Assembly: GCF_900101455.1 (NCBI RefSeq)
Contig: NZ_FMZJ01000023.1
Coordinates: 1-50,034 of the forward strand
Direction of reading: 5' to 3'
Length of the DNA stretch: 50,034 nt
From: Sphingomonas sp. YR710
GTDB lineage: Bacteria; Pseudomonadota; Alphaproteobacteria; Sphingomonadales; Sphingomonadaceae
How positions within the stretch are numbered: position 1 is the stretch's first letter; every line of letters starts with the position of its first letter. Both the position numbers and the translations under genes were made by a program. The notes under the pieces are model-generated. The model ran no database searches, was not told where the DNA came from, and worked only from the letters and a program-made list of their open reading frames with translations. Below are positions 31,816 through 41,791 of the stretch, one piece after another.

Positions 31816-32387
31816 GGGAAGTCTCCTTGATCATAGTCTTTCGAGCCCGCACCATCGCGGCCTCGATGGTGATCGACCGGCCGGAGGCGATCGACGGCGC
31901 ACCCGCTGGGCTTCAGACAGCAGAGGAGGGACTTTCTTGTCCCGCGCGGAATGACGGCGCAGCCGGCAGGGGAAGAAAGTATTGACGGCGCTGTTGCGCC
32001 ATAGGCGATCGAGGCGAAGCCGCCCTTCGGCCAGATACACCCATCGAAGAGGCCGTTTTGGAGCGGTCGACCGGACGGAACCGATCAATGGTGACAATGA
32101 CGGGCCCCTTGGTGGCCGACGGCGGCGCGGCGCTGTGACCGGCGCCTTTTGTCTCCCGGTCCTGATCGCAACGCTCGCCTGCGTTCCCGCACCACATAGT
32201 GAGCCGCTCCCATACCAACATCGTGGCCGGGTCATCAGCCCGCTGCCGGGGGGGCGCTCAATCGGTCGACGCTTTTGGGCCCGCATCTGTCGGCCCGTCG
32301 CCACGTCGATTCTTGGCTATTCCGAAGGCGATGCGAAAGACCGCCTCGATACGGCCTCTCGCTGGCCGCTACATTGCCCTGCGGACG
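31816..32387. other. Gene-free leader region upstream of DUF736
   Basis: Open frames occur on both strands, but their products are arginine- and proline-rich without any family pattern, as expected of shadow frames in GC-rich noncoding DNA. The segment presumably holds the DUF736 promoter. I see no repeat array or recognisable RNA. Confidence 0.4.
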
Positions 32388-32822
32388 TCAGCCTCGAACG
32401 AGATTCTGCCCTGTTCGGGCGGGCTCCGCTCCGGCAATCCGAGCCCACGCCGTCGCGCCGATGGCGATGGCGCCGACCACGGAGAAAATGATCTGCTAGG
32501 TCTCTGAAGGCATGGCGTGCTTCGCGATGCCGTGAATGGCATGGTAGCCGGCAATCGCCGCCGGTGCCGCGAAAACAAGGCCGATAGCCAACCGGAGCCA
32601 GACCGGGCGCACGAAGGCGAAGAGGAACTGGGCGATGCCGAGCATCAACCCGGCAGCGAGAAGCCCGATGAAGCTGCTGCCGGGCCAGCCTGCGCCAGTG
32701 CCATAGGCCCACGTGCCGACGGTTATGCCTGCGAACAAGGGCAGCGCGTAGACTGCAAGGGTGAAGAGCAGCCAGCAGACAACGCCGATGGCTGTGACGC
32801 TCAAGAGAATTCCGAGTACCAT
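32388..32822 (-). pseudogene. Small integral membrane protein of conjugative elements, nonsense mutation
   Basis: The frame from ATG 32822 reads MVLGILLSVTAIGVVCWLLF and has about three membrane segments (to AAPAAIAGYHAIHGIAKHAMPSET), then an amber codon at 32496-32498. Directly after it, the same frame continues QIIFSVVGAIAIGATAWARIAG to a normal stop at 32388. Relatives have a tryptophan at this place, so TGG to TAG is the likely change. The truncated product would lack its last membrane segment. Its role is unknown; relatives occur in backbone regions of sphingomonad elements. Confidence 0.65.
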
Positions 32823-33253
32823 AGTGGTGTGCTCCGTCAGATGAAGGTCAACGGTCGCGCCTTCCACCACCACCACGGCGCACTGACGAGTATAGCCGAA
32901 ATTGAGTGATGACGGCCGCGGAAATCTGGAGAGGAATTCCGCGGCCGCTCGGTGCGGCCGGCGCCTCTTCAGGGCTGGAAGAGGTCGAATTGCGTGATCG
33001 CGGACTTCCGTGCCTGCGATCGAAACGGGAGGCTTCCCCAAACGGGGAATTGTGGGAGTCCGCGCCGACCGCTTCGCGCCCGAATTTCGGTCGTTCAGCC
33101 TGGGTAAGCGCGATCCCGAAACCTGCCATTCGTTCACTCAGCTCTGAGTGCCGATCGGAACGACCGACATGGGGACAGGCCGTGTAAAAACGCATTCACG
33201 CTCAGTTGTGGGGGCTTGCCGGGACTGCCGATTGGCCGAGTGCGCGTTGCCCC
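32823..33253. other. Gene-free segment between backbone and IS remnant
   Basis: I see no supported gene. The right part (from about 33190) should contain the terminal repeat of the IS1182-type element, whose transposase stop codon is at 33254, but I could not identify a matching repeat because the other end of the element is missing. Confidence 0.35.
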
Positions 33254-34664
33254 TCAGGTCTTGATGGCTGCGATCAACGGCTGGACGCCGAAGGTGGAGA
33301 TCATTCTTTTGAGATTATAGGCGAGGATGTGGAGGCTGGTCTCGGTTCCGACGTGCTTGAGCGTTTTCATGAGGAAGTGCGTCGACCCCATCCAGGTTTT
33401 GAGCGTACCAAACGGGTGTTCTACGGTTTGTCGACGGATCCGCATTGCATCCGGCCTGCGATCGAGGCGCCGGCCCATCACTTCGACGACCGCCTCATGT
33501 TCCCATCGTTTGATCCGGCGCTCCTTACCGGTCGTGCACTGGTCATGGAGAGCACATGCCTGGCAGTTCGAACTCCAGTAACTGTGGAGCGTCATGTCGG
33601 CCTCGACCGAGGTGAAGCGATAGATAAGTCGCTCACCGACGGGGCATCGATAGACGTCCTCCTGCTCCAGATAGACGAAATCCTGTTTGCCGAAGCGGCC
33701 GCGAGCTTTGGCACCTGACGTCAGCGGTCTGGGGACGAAGGCAGTAACCCCGATACCTTCGCAGGTTCGGATTTCTTCACCTTTGAAATAGCCTTTGTCG
33801 GCGATGGCATCGAGGGCTTCGACACCCAAGGCGTCCTTGGCTTTCGCCGCCATCGTAGAGAGTTGGCCACGGTCGTTGCCGATATTGATTACCTCGTGCG
33901 CGACAATCAGGTGATGCTGAGTATCGACGGCGACTTGGAGATTATAGCCAACCAAACTCGTACCACGGCCTGCGGTCGCCATTGCGCGTGCATCAGGATC
34001 GGTCAATGACACTTGCTGATCGGGCGCGAGCCGGACTTCCTCTTCACGCGCCTCAAGTGCGCATATCTGATCTCGCAATCTTGCGATCTTCTCTTTCAAC
34101 CGCGCCGCTTTGGGCTCGGCAATATCGCTTTCTTCGCGATCGGCACGATCGAGCTCCTCAAGATATCGGTCGATGTTGTCCTGCACCTGCTTCATTCGCG
34201 ACTGGACCTTGGCGGCTGTGAAGTTCTTGTCGCGATTATTCACCGCCTTCATCTTGCTGCTGTCGATCGCCACCACCGCGCGCGTGAACAGGCCCAACTG
34301 TCGGCACAAAACAATGAACTGGCTGCACACGGCCCGGATGGCGGGGCCATTGGCCTGACGGAAATTGGCGATCGTCTTGAAGTCGGGCGCCAGCCGCCCG
34401 GTCAGCCACATCAATTCGACGTTGCGCTGGGCCTCACGCTCAAGCTCGACTGGACCCGGTTCAGATACCCGTAAAGGTAGATCTTGAGCATCGTCGTCGG
34501 ATGATAGGCTGGACGCCCCGTATCAGCTGGCGTCATTCCGGCAAACCCCAGCGCCTTCAAATGCAGCGCGTCGATGAAAGCCTCCATCGCCCGAACCGGA
34601 TTGTCCTCCGACACATAATCATCAAGCGATGATGGCAGCAGATAATCCTGCCGGCGGTCTTCCC
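33254..34664 (-). mobile_element. IS1182-family transposase, frameshifted and 5'-truncated
   Basis: The N-terminal piece reads EDRRQDYLLPSSLDDYVSEDNPVRAMEAFIDALHL to IYLYGYLNRVQSS. After a break near 34444 the next frame continues LEREAQRNVELMWLTGRLAPDFKTIANFRQ to VVAIDSSKMKAVN, GRGTSLVGYNLQVAVDTQHHLIV, IADKGYFKGEEI and RRQTVEHPFGTLKTWMGSTHFLMKTL, the DDE core of IS1182-type transposases. About seven bases are missing (relatives read NRVQSSRRLEREAQ). Upstream of GEDRRQ the expected start and terminal repeat are replaced at about 34665 by an RcnR-like gene tail. The element is therefore dead. Confidence 0.88.
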
Positions 34665-34790
34665 CGGGGCGTGAAGCGGGCGCTGATCCACGACCACATG
34701 GAGCATTGCATCGCCGACGCGGTCGCGGACGGCGGCATGGGCGCAGACCAGGCGCTGCGCGAATTCAAGACGCTTACCAAGTACCTTTGA
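34665..34790 (+). pseudogene. RcnR/CsoR-type metal-sensing repressor, C-terminal fragment
   Basis: In frame with the stop at 34788 the sequence reads RGVKRALIHDHMEHCIADAVADG then ALREFKTLTKYL. This resembles the last third of DUF156 (CsoR/RcnR/FrmR) repressors, where a His/Cys pair in the second helix (DHMEHCI) binds metal or thiol ligands. The N-terminal two thirds are replaced by the IS1182 remnant. It ends 10 bp before the nickel/cobalt exporter gene, as expected for a repressor-exporter pair. Confidence 0.6.
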
Positions 34791-34800
34791 AAGAACCGCC

Positions 34801-35951
34801 ATGCCCTCGCTCACCGATCTCCTGGCCAGCGGTAACGCGTGGTTGTTCATCCCGACCGCCATCCTGATCGGCGCCTTGCATGGGCTCGAGCCGGGTCATT
34901 CGAAAACGATGATGGCAGCGTTCATCATCGCGGTACGCGGAACGGTCGCGCAGGCGGTGCTCCTCGGTGTGTCGGCGGCGATCTCGCATTCGCTCGTCGT
35001 CTGGATCGTCGCGCTCGGCGGGCAATATCTCGGGCAGAACCTCAACGCGGGGACGACCGAACCCTATCTCCAGATAGCCTCGGCCGTCATCGTGCTCGGC
35101 GTCGGCCTTTGGATGATCTGGCGCACGCGGCGCGACACGCTCGAAGAGGCAGTCACGACCACGGACACGAACACGACCATTCGCATGCGCATCAGGACGA
35201 TCATGTGGACGTGCGCCGGATCGAGACCGGTCACGGGCGCGTGGCACTCGAGGTGTTCGAAGATGGCGTCCCCCCGCGCTGGCGGATGCGCACCGAACAA
35301 GGGCAGACTTGGGCCGCAGCAGACGTTCTGGTCGTCACCGAGCGCCCCGATCAGTCACGCCAGGCTTTCTCCTTCGTCGATCGCGGCGATTATCTCGAAA
35401 GCGTTGAAGAGATTCCCGAACCACATGCCTTTACGGCGCGTCTGAGCCTCGGCCATGGCGGCCATACGCACGACTATGACCTCAGCTTCACCGAAGGTCA
35501 CGACCACTCCGACCACGACCACGAGCAAGGCCTCAAGATCAGCGATGGTGGCTATATGGACGCGCATGAACGCGCGCATGCGAGCGACATCGAACGGCGA
35601 TTTTCCGGGCGCAGCGTCACGACTGGCCAGATCATGATCTTTGGCCTGACCGGCGGCTTGGTTCCCTGTCCGGCCGCGATAACCGTGTTGCTGCTCTGTC
35701 TGCAGCTCAAGCAGATCACGCTCGGCATCATCCTTGTCCTGTCATTCAGCTTCGGGCTTGCGCTGACGATGGTGCTGATCGGCGTCGCCGCGTCGCTGAG
35801 TATCCGCCATATCCAGAAGCGCTGGTCCGGTTTCGGAACCTTTGCGCGTCGGGCGCCTTACGCCTCTGCGGCACTGATGATCGTCATCGCGCTGTACATG
35901 GGGATGTCGGGCTGGATCGGACTCACTGGAGGCTACGTGCCACAGATCTGA
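34801..35951 (+). pseudogene. rcnA: Nickel/cobalt exporter (RcnA/NicO family), frameshifted
   Basis: The first frame gives GALHGLEPGHSKTMMAAFIIAVRG, the NicO metal-path motif, and three membrane segments up to MIWRTRRDTLEEA. At 35150/35151 one base is missing; the next frame continues SHDHGHEHDHSHAHQDDHVD. A long periplasmic or cytoplasmic loop follows with a second histidine cluster (EGHDHSDHDHEQG), then GLTGGLVPCPAAITVLLLCLQL and the last membrane segments to 35951. In RcnA the histidine-rich loop binds Ni2+ or Co2+ for efflux across the inner membrane. With its repressor destroyed and its frame broken, the locus is probably inactive. Confidence 0.85.
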
Positions 35952-35957
35952 GTGCGC

Positions 35958-36155
35958 TCAACCGGTTCGTAGCAGCCAGATCGCGGCAGACCTGCCCGCG
36001 CGTACCGGTGCGGCCACGTCGGGGAGGCCGCCGAAGGTCATGGCATCTTCCTCGACCGACGCGTTGCCGACGATACACGCAAGGATGGATATGCCGCGTT
36101 CGCGACACTGCCCGAAGATATGGCACGCCGCAATGAAACCAGCGCAAACGAACAT
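35958..36155 (-). CDS. Possible 65-residue protein at the end of the ABC exporter operon
   Basis: This frame reads MFVCAGFIAACHIFGQCRERGISILACIVGNASVEEDAMTFGG, with four cysteines and a hydrophobic start. AAAGGAGGGG lies 13 bases before ATG 36155, a longer spacing than usual. It follows the adaptor gene by 87 bp on the same strand. I recognise no family, and it may be a remnant of a larger gene rather than functional. Confidence 0.3.
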   Translation of the reverse strand: MFVCAGFIAACHIFGQCRERGISILACIVGNASVEEDAMTFGGLPDVAAPVRAGRSAAIWLLRTG

Positions 36156-36242
36156 CGCCTGATTCGGCCCCTCCTTTCGTGCTGCCTGTCTGGCTGACGG
36201 CGCAACTCTCCACGCTCTTCCAAAATACTCGATCTGGACTTG

Positions 36243-37460
36243 TCACCCCGCACTTCGGGCGCGGACGCGGACGCCGACTGCCACTTTATCGCTCGGATGC
36301 AGGATCACGATATCGCCGGGCGACACACCTCCGAGTATCTGCGCCCATTCGTCGCTCATGCGCCCGACGCGGATCTCTACCTCTTCGGCGCGGCCCTCCT
36401 TCGAAATGCGAAACAGATGCCAGGCGTCGCCCCGCCGAAAAAGCGCGCCGACGGGCACGCGCACCGCATCGGCGACCGACCAGGTCGTGATCCGGACCGT
36501 CGCCCGGAATCCGTGTCCCAGCCCCGCCCAGGCGGCCCGCTCGTCGGTAAAGTCGATCACGACGTTTACCCGCTGCTCCTCCACACCCAGCGCGGAGACC
36601 TTAAGGTAGCCATAGGGCTCGACCAGCCGCACCCGTCCATGGAGCGGTCGCTCCCCGCCCCAATCCTCGATCGATACCGCGGCTCCCGGGTGTACTTGTA
36701 CCGCATCCGAGGAGAGCAGGTCGGTCACCATTTCCAGTCGGTCGGCGTCGCCGATCGCCAGCAGCGGCGTGCCCGCCGTCACCACACGTTCGCTTTCCTG
36801 CGGCACGGTCAGCACGAAGCCCGAAACCGGCGCGCGCACGTCCGTTATGCCGTGCCCGTGCGTCTGGCCCCCGGTGATCAGCCCGGCGCGTGCCGCCCGA
36901 ACGCTCTCCCGCGCGGCCAGTTCGACCCCGTTGGCCGCACGCACGGCGGCTCGGGCCCGGTCGTGAACCGAACGTGCCTGGTCAAGCGCGGCCTGCGTCA
37001 GGAAACCGCGCTCGTTCAATGTAACGGTGCGACCGAGCTGACGCTCCGCGAAATCGAGTGCGGACACGGCCTCCTGCGCCTGCGCCCGAGCCGCCGCGGC
37101 CTGTGCCTCCAGCGCCCTGATGTTCGCGTGGATCTGGGCGAGCGTGCGTGCATCGATCGCGCCTGGCTCCGGCGGCTGAATCCGCGCGAGCAACGTCTCG
37201 CCCGCCACCACGCGCGCTCCCGGCTTGAGGGGTACGCGGAGCAGTTCGCCGGTGATCGGCGCCGCGACCATATAGAGGTCACGTACGCGCGTTTCGGCCA
37301 GATCGTTGACGGTGACGGCAAGCGGCCCGCGCGTCACGCGCCCGGCGTCGACGTCCACCTTCGGCGTGCGCATCGCGAAAAAGAGGGCCGCCGCGAGTAC
37401 CAGCACGATCAACGCGCCTATAATTCGGGGGCCGGTGACGATCCTGACTGCCATGATCAT
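36243..37460 (-). CDS. HlyD/MacA-type periplasmic adaptor protein
   Basis: This 405-residue protein has one N-terminal membrane anchor (PRIIGALIVLVLAAALFFAM), then a lipoyl-like half (YMVAAPITGELLRVPLKPGARVVAGETLLARI). A long coiled coil rich in Ala, Gln and Arg follows (about 100-190), then the second lipoyl half (DVRAPVSGFVLTV) and a beta-barrel and proximal domain ending SPGDIVILHPSDKVAVG. It links an inner-membrane transporter to an outer-membrane channel. Its start overlaps the stop of the FtsX-type permease gene, so the two are coupled; the outer-membrane partner is not in this operon. Confidence 0.88.
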   Translation of the reverse strand: MIMAVRIVTGPRIIGALIVLVLAAALFFAMRTPKVDVDAGRVTRGPLAVTVNDLAETRVRDLYMVAAPITGELLRVPLKPGARVVAGETLLARIQPPEPGAIDARTLAQIHANIRALEAQAAAARAQAQEAVSALDFAERQLGRTVTLNERGFLTQAALDQARSVHDRARAAVRAANGVELAARESVRAARAGLITGGQTHGHGITDVRAPVSGFVLTVPQESERVVTAGTPLLAIGDADRLEMVTDLLSSDAVQVHPGAAVSIEDWGGERPLHGRVRLVEPYGYLKVSALGVEEQRVNVVIDFTDERAAWAGLGHGFRATVRITTWSVADAVRVPVGALFRRGDAWHLFRISKEGRAEEVEIRVGRMSDEWAQILGGVSPGDIVILHPSDKVAVGVRVRARSAG

Positions 37461-39832
37461 TCCCTGGTCTTGAGGGCGCGCACGAGATCGAGGCGATCGA
37501 CGCGGCGACGAATGAGATAGGCGGAAACGGCTGCGGCCGCACTGACGACGAGAACGCCCTGTCCGAACACCTGTGTGTCGATCACAAACGGTATCGTGAA
37601 GAGGTCACTATTGAACCGGCTGCTGAGGTAACGCCAGAGTCCGATGCCGCCTATAATGCCGAGGGGCAGCGACAGGATCACAAGCAGCGCCTGTTCTCCC
37701 AGCAGGACGAAAGCCACTTCCCGCCGCCGGAATCCGAGCACGCGCAAGGATGCAAGATCGCGTGCTCGTTCGGAAAGGCTGATGCGTACGCTGTTGTAAA
37801 CGACTCCCGCGACGACCAGAATGGCGAGCCCGCCATAAAACAGGGTCATCGTTCCGATATTTTCCTGAATCGTCGCGCGAATCGAACGCAAAGCAGCCGC
37901 ATTGGTGCTGATCCCCGCGACCATCGGACTATCCTTCAGCCGCGCATGGATAGCGGGGAGCCGACGCGCGTCGACCGCGAGATAGGCCCCGGAAAGGACA
38001 TTTCCCTCGCGCATCAACCGATTCAAGGTCGCGCGGTCAAGTGTCGCGCTTGCCCCGAAGGGACTTTCGACCACGCCCACGACCGGCAGACGGAGCAACG
38101 GCCGCTCGCCCTCGGTGATACGCGCTTCGATGACATCGCCACGCCCCACGCCCAGCGTCTTCGCCATGCGGCCGGAGATCAGCGCGCCTCGCTGGGGCGG
38201 CGGAAGCGCATCGCCATCCATGTCGACAAGGCGATCAAGGTCACCGGCCGGCTCGATCCCCGATAACGCCTCGCGCGCCATCCGCGGGCCCGCGCGGATG
38301 CGCGCCTCAGCGGCGCGGAAGGGCTGAACGGCGAGCACGCCGGGAATGCGCTCCAGCTCGTATAATGCGCGCGCGTCCCGCGGCTCCGCGAAAGTCACGA
38401 CGAGATCGGCCCGGTTGGCGCCGCCGAAGCCCAGTGCGATCATCCGCTCGACGCTCGCAGGCGCACTTTCGGTCGCGATATAGAGCGCAAGCGCGGCAGC
38501 GATCCCCAGGATCGAAAGCAGGCTGCGCACCGGTTGCCGCAACAGACCGCGCAGGATGATCCGCGAGGGTTCGTCCGGTCCCAGCGCGCCGGCAAGCCCG
38601 CTCACCAGCCGGCTCGAGAAGTCCGGGGGCGCAGGCGGGCGCATGGCCTGCGCGGGAGTAAGTCGCGCGGATCGCCACACAGCCGTCGCCGCGCCGAGCA
38701 TTACCGGGAGCAGTGTCGAGGCCGCCGCCAGCAAATAGACGCCGGCCCCCGCACGAAAGGACAGGAACGGAAAGGAATAGAAATTCTGATAGACGCGAGC
38801 GAGGGCGCGGCCGAGCCAGATGCCCAGGATCATGCCCAGCGCCAGCCCGGAGAGAGAGAGCAGCACCGCGAGTTCGAGATAATGGAGCATGATCGCACGC
38901 CGGGGAAAACCGAACGCCTTGAGCAGTCCGATGATCTCGCGCTCGATGTCCACCAGCCGCGCGAGGACGATGTTGAGCAGAAAGGCGGCGACAAGGAGGA
39001 ACACCGGCGGCAACACCAGAGCCATGGTCCGAAGCTGGTCGATCTCGCTGGAGATGAAGCGGTCGGAGATCTGCTGCTCGCGCGTATAGGCGCTGACTCC
39101 GCCATAGGGCGCGAGCAATGTGTGGAGGCGACGCACGACTTCCTCGGGCGTGGCGCCAGGGGAAAGGCGGACGAGCAGATCGTTGAAGGCCTGCTTGAGG
39201 TCAAGCGCGGCGGCGAGCGGCTCGCGCTCCATCCACAATATGCCGTAGCGCTGATTATCGGGCACGATCTGCCCCGGCGCGAGCGCATAGACATATTCGG
39301 GCGAGAGCGCGGTCCCGACGAGACGCAGCTCGACCTGCTTGCCGTAGATCACGGCCTCGATGCGGTCACCGAGCGCCAATCCCGCGGCATTGGCGAAGCT
39401 CTCGCTGGCGATGACCTCCCCGGGATTATCTGCGCTGGGGAAACGGCCGCTACGCAACACCAGTCGATTGAGCGCCGATCCGCGCGCCGGCGGTATCGAA
39501 TGAACCCGCGCCGAGACCGGTTCATTGACATGCGCGACCCTCAACGTCGCGCGCGCGCTGATGCGGCTATCGGCGGCGGCGATTCCGGGGAGGCGGCGCA
39601 CCCGCTCCATCACCTGCTCGGGTGCCCGCACCAGCGGTGCGAACACATCGGCGAAGCGGCATCGGTCGTAATAATCGGCACGCGTGGCCTCAAGTGAACG
39701 GATCAACCCCGCCGCCATCACCACCGTGCCAACGCCGGCCGCGATCACCAGGGCGATCGCCAGCGATTGCGCCCGCAGCCGCCAGAGATCGCGGAAGAGC
39801 TTCACCGTCAACGTCGAGCGGAAACGCGTCAC
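37457..39832 (-). CDS. ABC transporter permease with two FtsX domains
   Basis: This 791-residue protein has an N-terminal membrane segment ([21 protein letters not shown]) and a large periplasmic domain. The first FtsX core lies around 265-390 ([34 protein letters not shown]). A second repeat has a periplasmic part and the closing FtsX core ([29 protein letters not shown]). The duplicated FtsX layout belongs to lipoprotein- or drug-exporting MacB/LolCE-like systems with a separate ATPase. Both ends overlap their neighbours by 4 bp. Substrate unknown; it is probably a hydrophobic or envelope molecule. Confidence 0.88.
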   Translation of the reverse strand: MTRFRSTLTVKLFRDLWRLRAQSLAIALVIAAGVGTVVMAAGLIRSLEATRADYYDRCRFADVFAPLVRAPEQVMERVRRLPGIAAADSRISARATLRVAHVNEPVSARVHSIPPARGSALNRLVLRSGRFPSADNPGEVIASESFANAAGLALGDRIEAVIYGKQVELRLVGTALSPEYVYALAPGQIVPDNQRYGILWMEREPLAAALDLKQAFNDLLVRLSPGATPEEVVRRLHTLLAPYGGVSAYTREQQISDRFISSEIDQLRTMALVLPPVFLLVAAFLLNIVLARLVDIEREIIGLLKAFGFPRRAIMLHYLELAVLLSLSGLALGMILGIWLGRALARVYQNFYSFPFLSFRAGAGVYLLAAASTLLPVMLGAATAVWRSARLTPAQAMRPPAPPDFSSRLVSGLAGALGPDEPSRIILRGLLRQPVRSLLSILGIAAALALYIATESAPASVERMIALGFGGANRADLVVTFAEPRDARALYELERIPGVLAVQPFRAAEARIRAGPRMAREALSGIEPAGDLDRLVDMDGDALPPPQRGALISGRMAKTLGVGRGDVIEARITEGERPLLRLPVVGVVESPFGASATLDRATLNRLMREGNVLSGAYLAVDARRLPAIHARLKDSPMVAGISTNAAALRSIRATIQENIGTMTLFYGGLAILVVAGVVYNSVRISLSERARDLASLRVLGFRRREVAFVLLGEQALLVILSLPLGIIGGIGLWRYLSSRFNSDLFTIPFVIDTQVFGQGVLVVSAAAAVSAYLIRRRVDRLDLVRALKTRE

Positions 39833-40584
39833 CAGTTCAGTTCCATCGGCGGCACCCGGAGCGCATTGTGCCGTTGGCCGGTTATGCGGCCGTCACCGAA
39901 CGTCATGACTTCGTCCGCCATGTCGGCGATCACCGCATTATGCGTGATGATGAAGGTCGTTGTGCCAAGCTCGCGATTGACCTGATCGAGCGCCGCCAGC
40001 ACGCGTGTGCCGGTTTGGCTGTCGAGCGCACCGGTGGGTTCATCGCAGAGCAGCACCTTGGGCCGTTTGGCAATGGCGCGGGCAATCGCCACGCGCTGTT
40101 GCTCACCACCGGAAAGCTCCGCGGGGAAATGATCGAGACGCTCTTCCAGCCCGACCAGCGCCAGCGCTTCCGCCGGATCCATCGGATCGTCGGAAATCTC
40201 GGTGATCAAAGAAACATTTTCGCGCGCGGTCAGGGCTGCCACCAGATTATAGAACTGAAAGATAAAACCCACGCTCCGGCGGCGATATTCGGTCAGCGCA
40301 TCGTCGTCGAACTGGGTGATGTCCCGATCGTAGAACCACGCATGGCCCGCGCTCGCATGGTCGAGACCACCCAGGATGTTGAGCAGCGTCGACTTGCCCG
40401 AGCCCGAAGGCCCGAGCAGCACCAGCATCTCGCCCTCGGCAATCTCAAAGTCCACGCCGCGCAGCGCGTGAACGGCATTGCCCCCTACGCCATAGGATTT
40501 GGTGAGCCCTTCGGCCCGGTAGATTATAGGGCGGCCTTGATGCGGATCGCCGCCGTCGGCTCCGGGCTCTGGCGAACTGTCCAC
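39829..40584 (-). CDS. ABC transporter ATP-binding protein (MacB/LolD type)
   Basis: This protein of about 251 residues has Walker [11 protein letters not shown] loop [18 protein letters not shown], signature LSGGEQQR, Walker [13 protein letters not shown] and H loop FIITHN. All are intact and in the arrangement of LolD/MacB ATPases. I prefer GTG 40584, which has GAGGAG six bases upstream, over the GTG at 40617. It overlaps the permease start (ATGA) and lies 66 bp after the cytochrome b gene. It powers the two-FtsX permease. Confidence 0.92.
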   Translation of the reverse strand: MDSSPEPGADGGDPHQGRPIIYRAEGLTKSYGVGGNAVHALRGVDFEIAEGEMLVLLGPSGSGKSTLLNILGGLDHASAGHAWFYDRDITQFDDDALTEYRRRSVGFIFQFYNLVAALTARENVSLITEISDDPMDPAEALALVGLEERLDHFPAELSGGEQQRVAIARAIAKRPKVLLCDEPTGALDSQTGTRVLAALDQVNRELGTTTFIITHNAVIADMADEVMTFGDGRITGQRHNALRVPPMELNW

Positions 40585-40650
40585 ACTTGCTCCTCTTGCA
40601 CTGGCATCATTGGACACCCGCCCATCGAGGGCGGGGCGAATCCGTCGCCT

Positions 40651-41349
40651 TCAATCATCCCGATCGGCGCTGCCACCGCGGCTGACGGAGCTGTGTTCGC
40701 CTTGACGGGCGGCTGGAAAGCGTGCGTCATAGGCGCGCGCCGCGACCACGGCAGCGGCGACGACGCATATCGCTGTTACATGAGCTGCGACAGAGGCGCG
40801 CCTGCCGTCCCGACTACCGGGGTGCGCCACCGCCGACTTGCGGCCGATTATCATAGCCCGGATCAGATTCTCGTGGCTCAGCACCGACATGATCACGACC
40901 GCAACGACATGGATCGCCGCCATCGCCAGCAGCGCATACGCCACCACTTCGTGGAGTTCGTTCTCACCGCCTCCCATCGTCATCACGCCGGTAACGACCG
41001 TCATACCAGCCAGTACCAGCAACAGCAGCACGGCGATTCCGCCGAGCGCATTGTGGCCAAGGCTGGGTCTGGGCCTGCCACGCAGCACTTCTCTCACGTG
41101 GGGACCGATAGCGGACAGCTTCACGAAGCTTGCAAAGCGGGCATGCTCTCCGCCGACGAACCCCCACAAGACCCGAAAAGCGAGAAGGACCGCGATCGTC
41201 CATCCCACCGTCGTGTGCCACCCGGACAGGGCGCTGTCCTCTTCGGACGAGAGCAACGCCAGCGCGACCGCTGCGGCGAAGAGCCAGTGGAAGAGGCGTA
41301 GTGGCACGTCCCAAACCACTATCGTGCTTCGCGGATTTTGCCTTGCCAT
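40651..41349 (-). CDS. Cytochrome b561-like (di-heme) membrane protein
   Basis: This 232-residue protein begins VVWDVPLRLFHWLFA, the family's first heme-ligand helix. Likely heme histidines are His21, His45, His133 and His147, in four membrane segments (14-33, 47-65, 102-122, 134-157). A basic linker and a possible fifth segment (VAAHVTAICVVAAAVVAAR) follow. It should pass electrons between a periplasmic donor or acceptor and quinone. It heads the ABC exporter operon, an uncommon pairing. The element at 41400-41423 lies 51 bp upstream. Confidence 0.85.
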   Translation of the reverse strand: MARQNPRSTIVVWDVPLRLFHWLFAAAVALALLSSEEDSALSGWHTTVGWTIAVLLAFRVLWGFVGGEHARFASFVKLSAIGPHVREVLRGRPRPSLGHNALGGIAVLLLLVLAGMTVVTGVMTMGGGENELHEVVAYALLAMAAIHVVAVVIMSVLSHENLIRAMIIGRKSAVAHPGSRDGRRASVAAHVTAICVVAAAVVAARAYDARFPAARQGEHSSVSRGGSADRDD

Positions 41350-41791
41350 GAACTCTGCTCCCTGATGCCGTCGCCAACGGCTAGCGCTCGAGCGAATAGC
41401 CGTCGTTACGGAATGTCACGGATGCCCGGGACGATGCCGTACTCGAAGTGGCGGGGCTACAGCAGGAATGCGCCGAGCGGAGATCGAGCCATGGCCAGGA
41501 TCATCAATTCCTCGCTCGCAGCGGCGGCGACCTACCACCTGCTGCCGGTAAAGCGATCTGAGGCCGAACTGCCTCAGGTCGCCAAGGTTCGCCATGAACT
41601 GACGGCCAATAGAAGATTGTGCCCTTGTCATCCGAAGAGCACAGGAGCGTCGAACGGTGGTTGAAACCACGTTCCTGTCTCGCCAGCGTACAGCGGCACA
41701 TTGACATGCTGACTTTGAATTACGGTCTTCGCTTCTTCACCCCACTTCTTGTGGAGCCGAAGCACGCTTGGAATCAGACCCTTGGAAAGGG
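41350..41791. promoter_or_regulatory. Intergenic segment with the second ACATTCCGTAACG element (41400-41423)
   Basis: No gene is supported here. The minus strand carries ACATTCCGTAACG with flanks almost identical to those of 7042-7065, at a similar distance from the start codon of cytochrome b. The left part should hold the promoter of cytochrome b. The part next to 41792 lies downstream of the RND permease gene. Confidence 0.5.

Noticed and set aside
31831-32304. A 157-codon minus-strand frame upstream of DUF736
   Set aside because: The product is Arg/Pro-rich, without domain signatures or a ribosome site, and overlaps other equally long frames.
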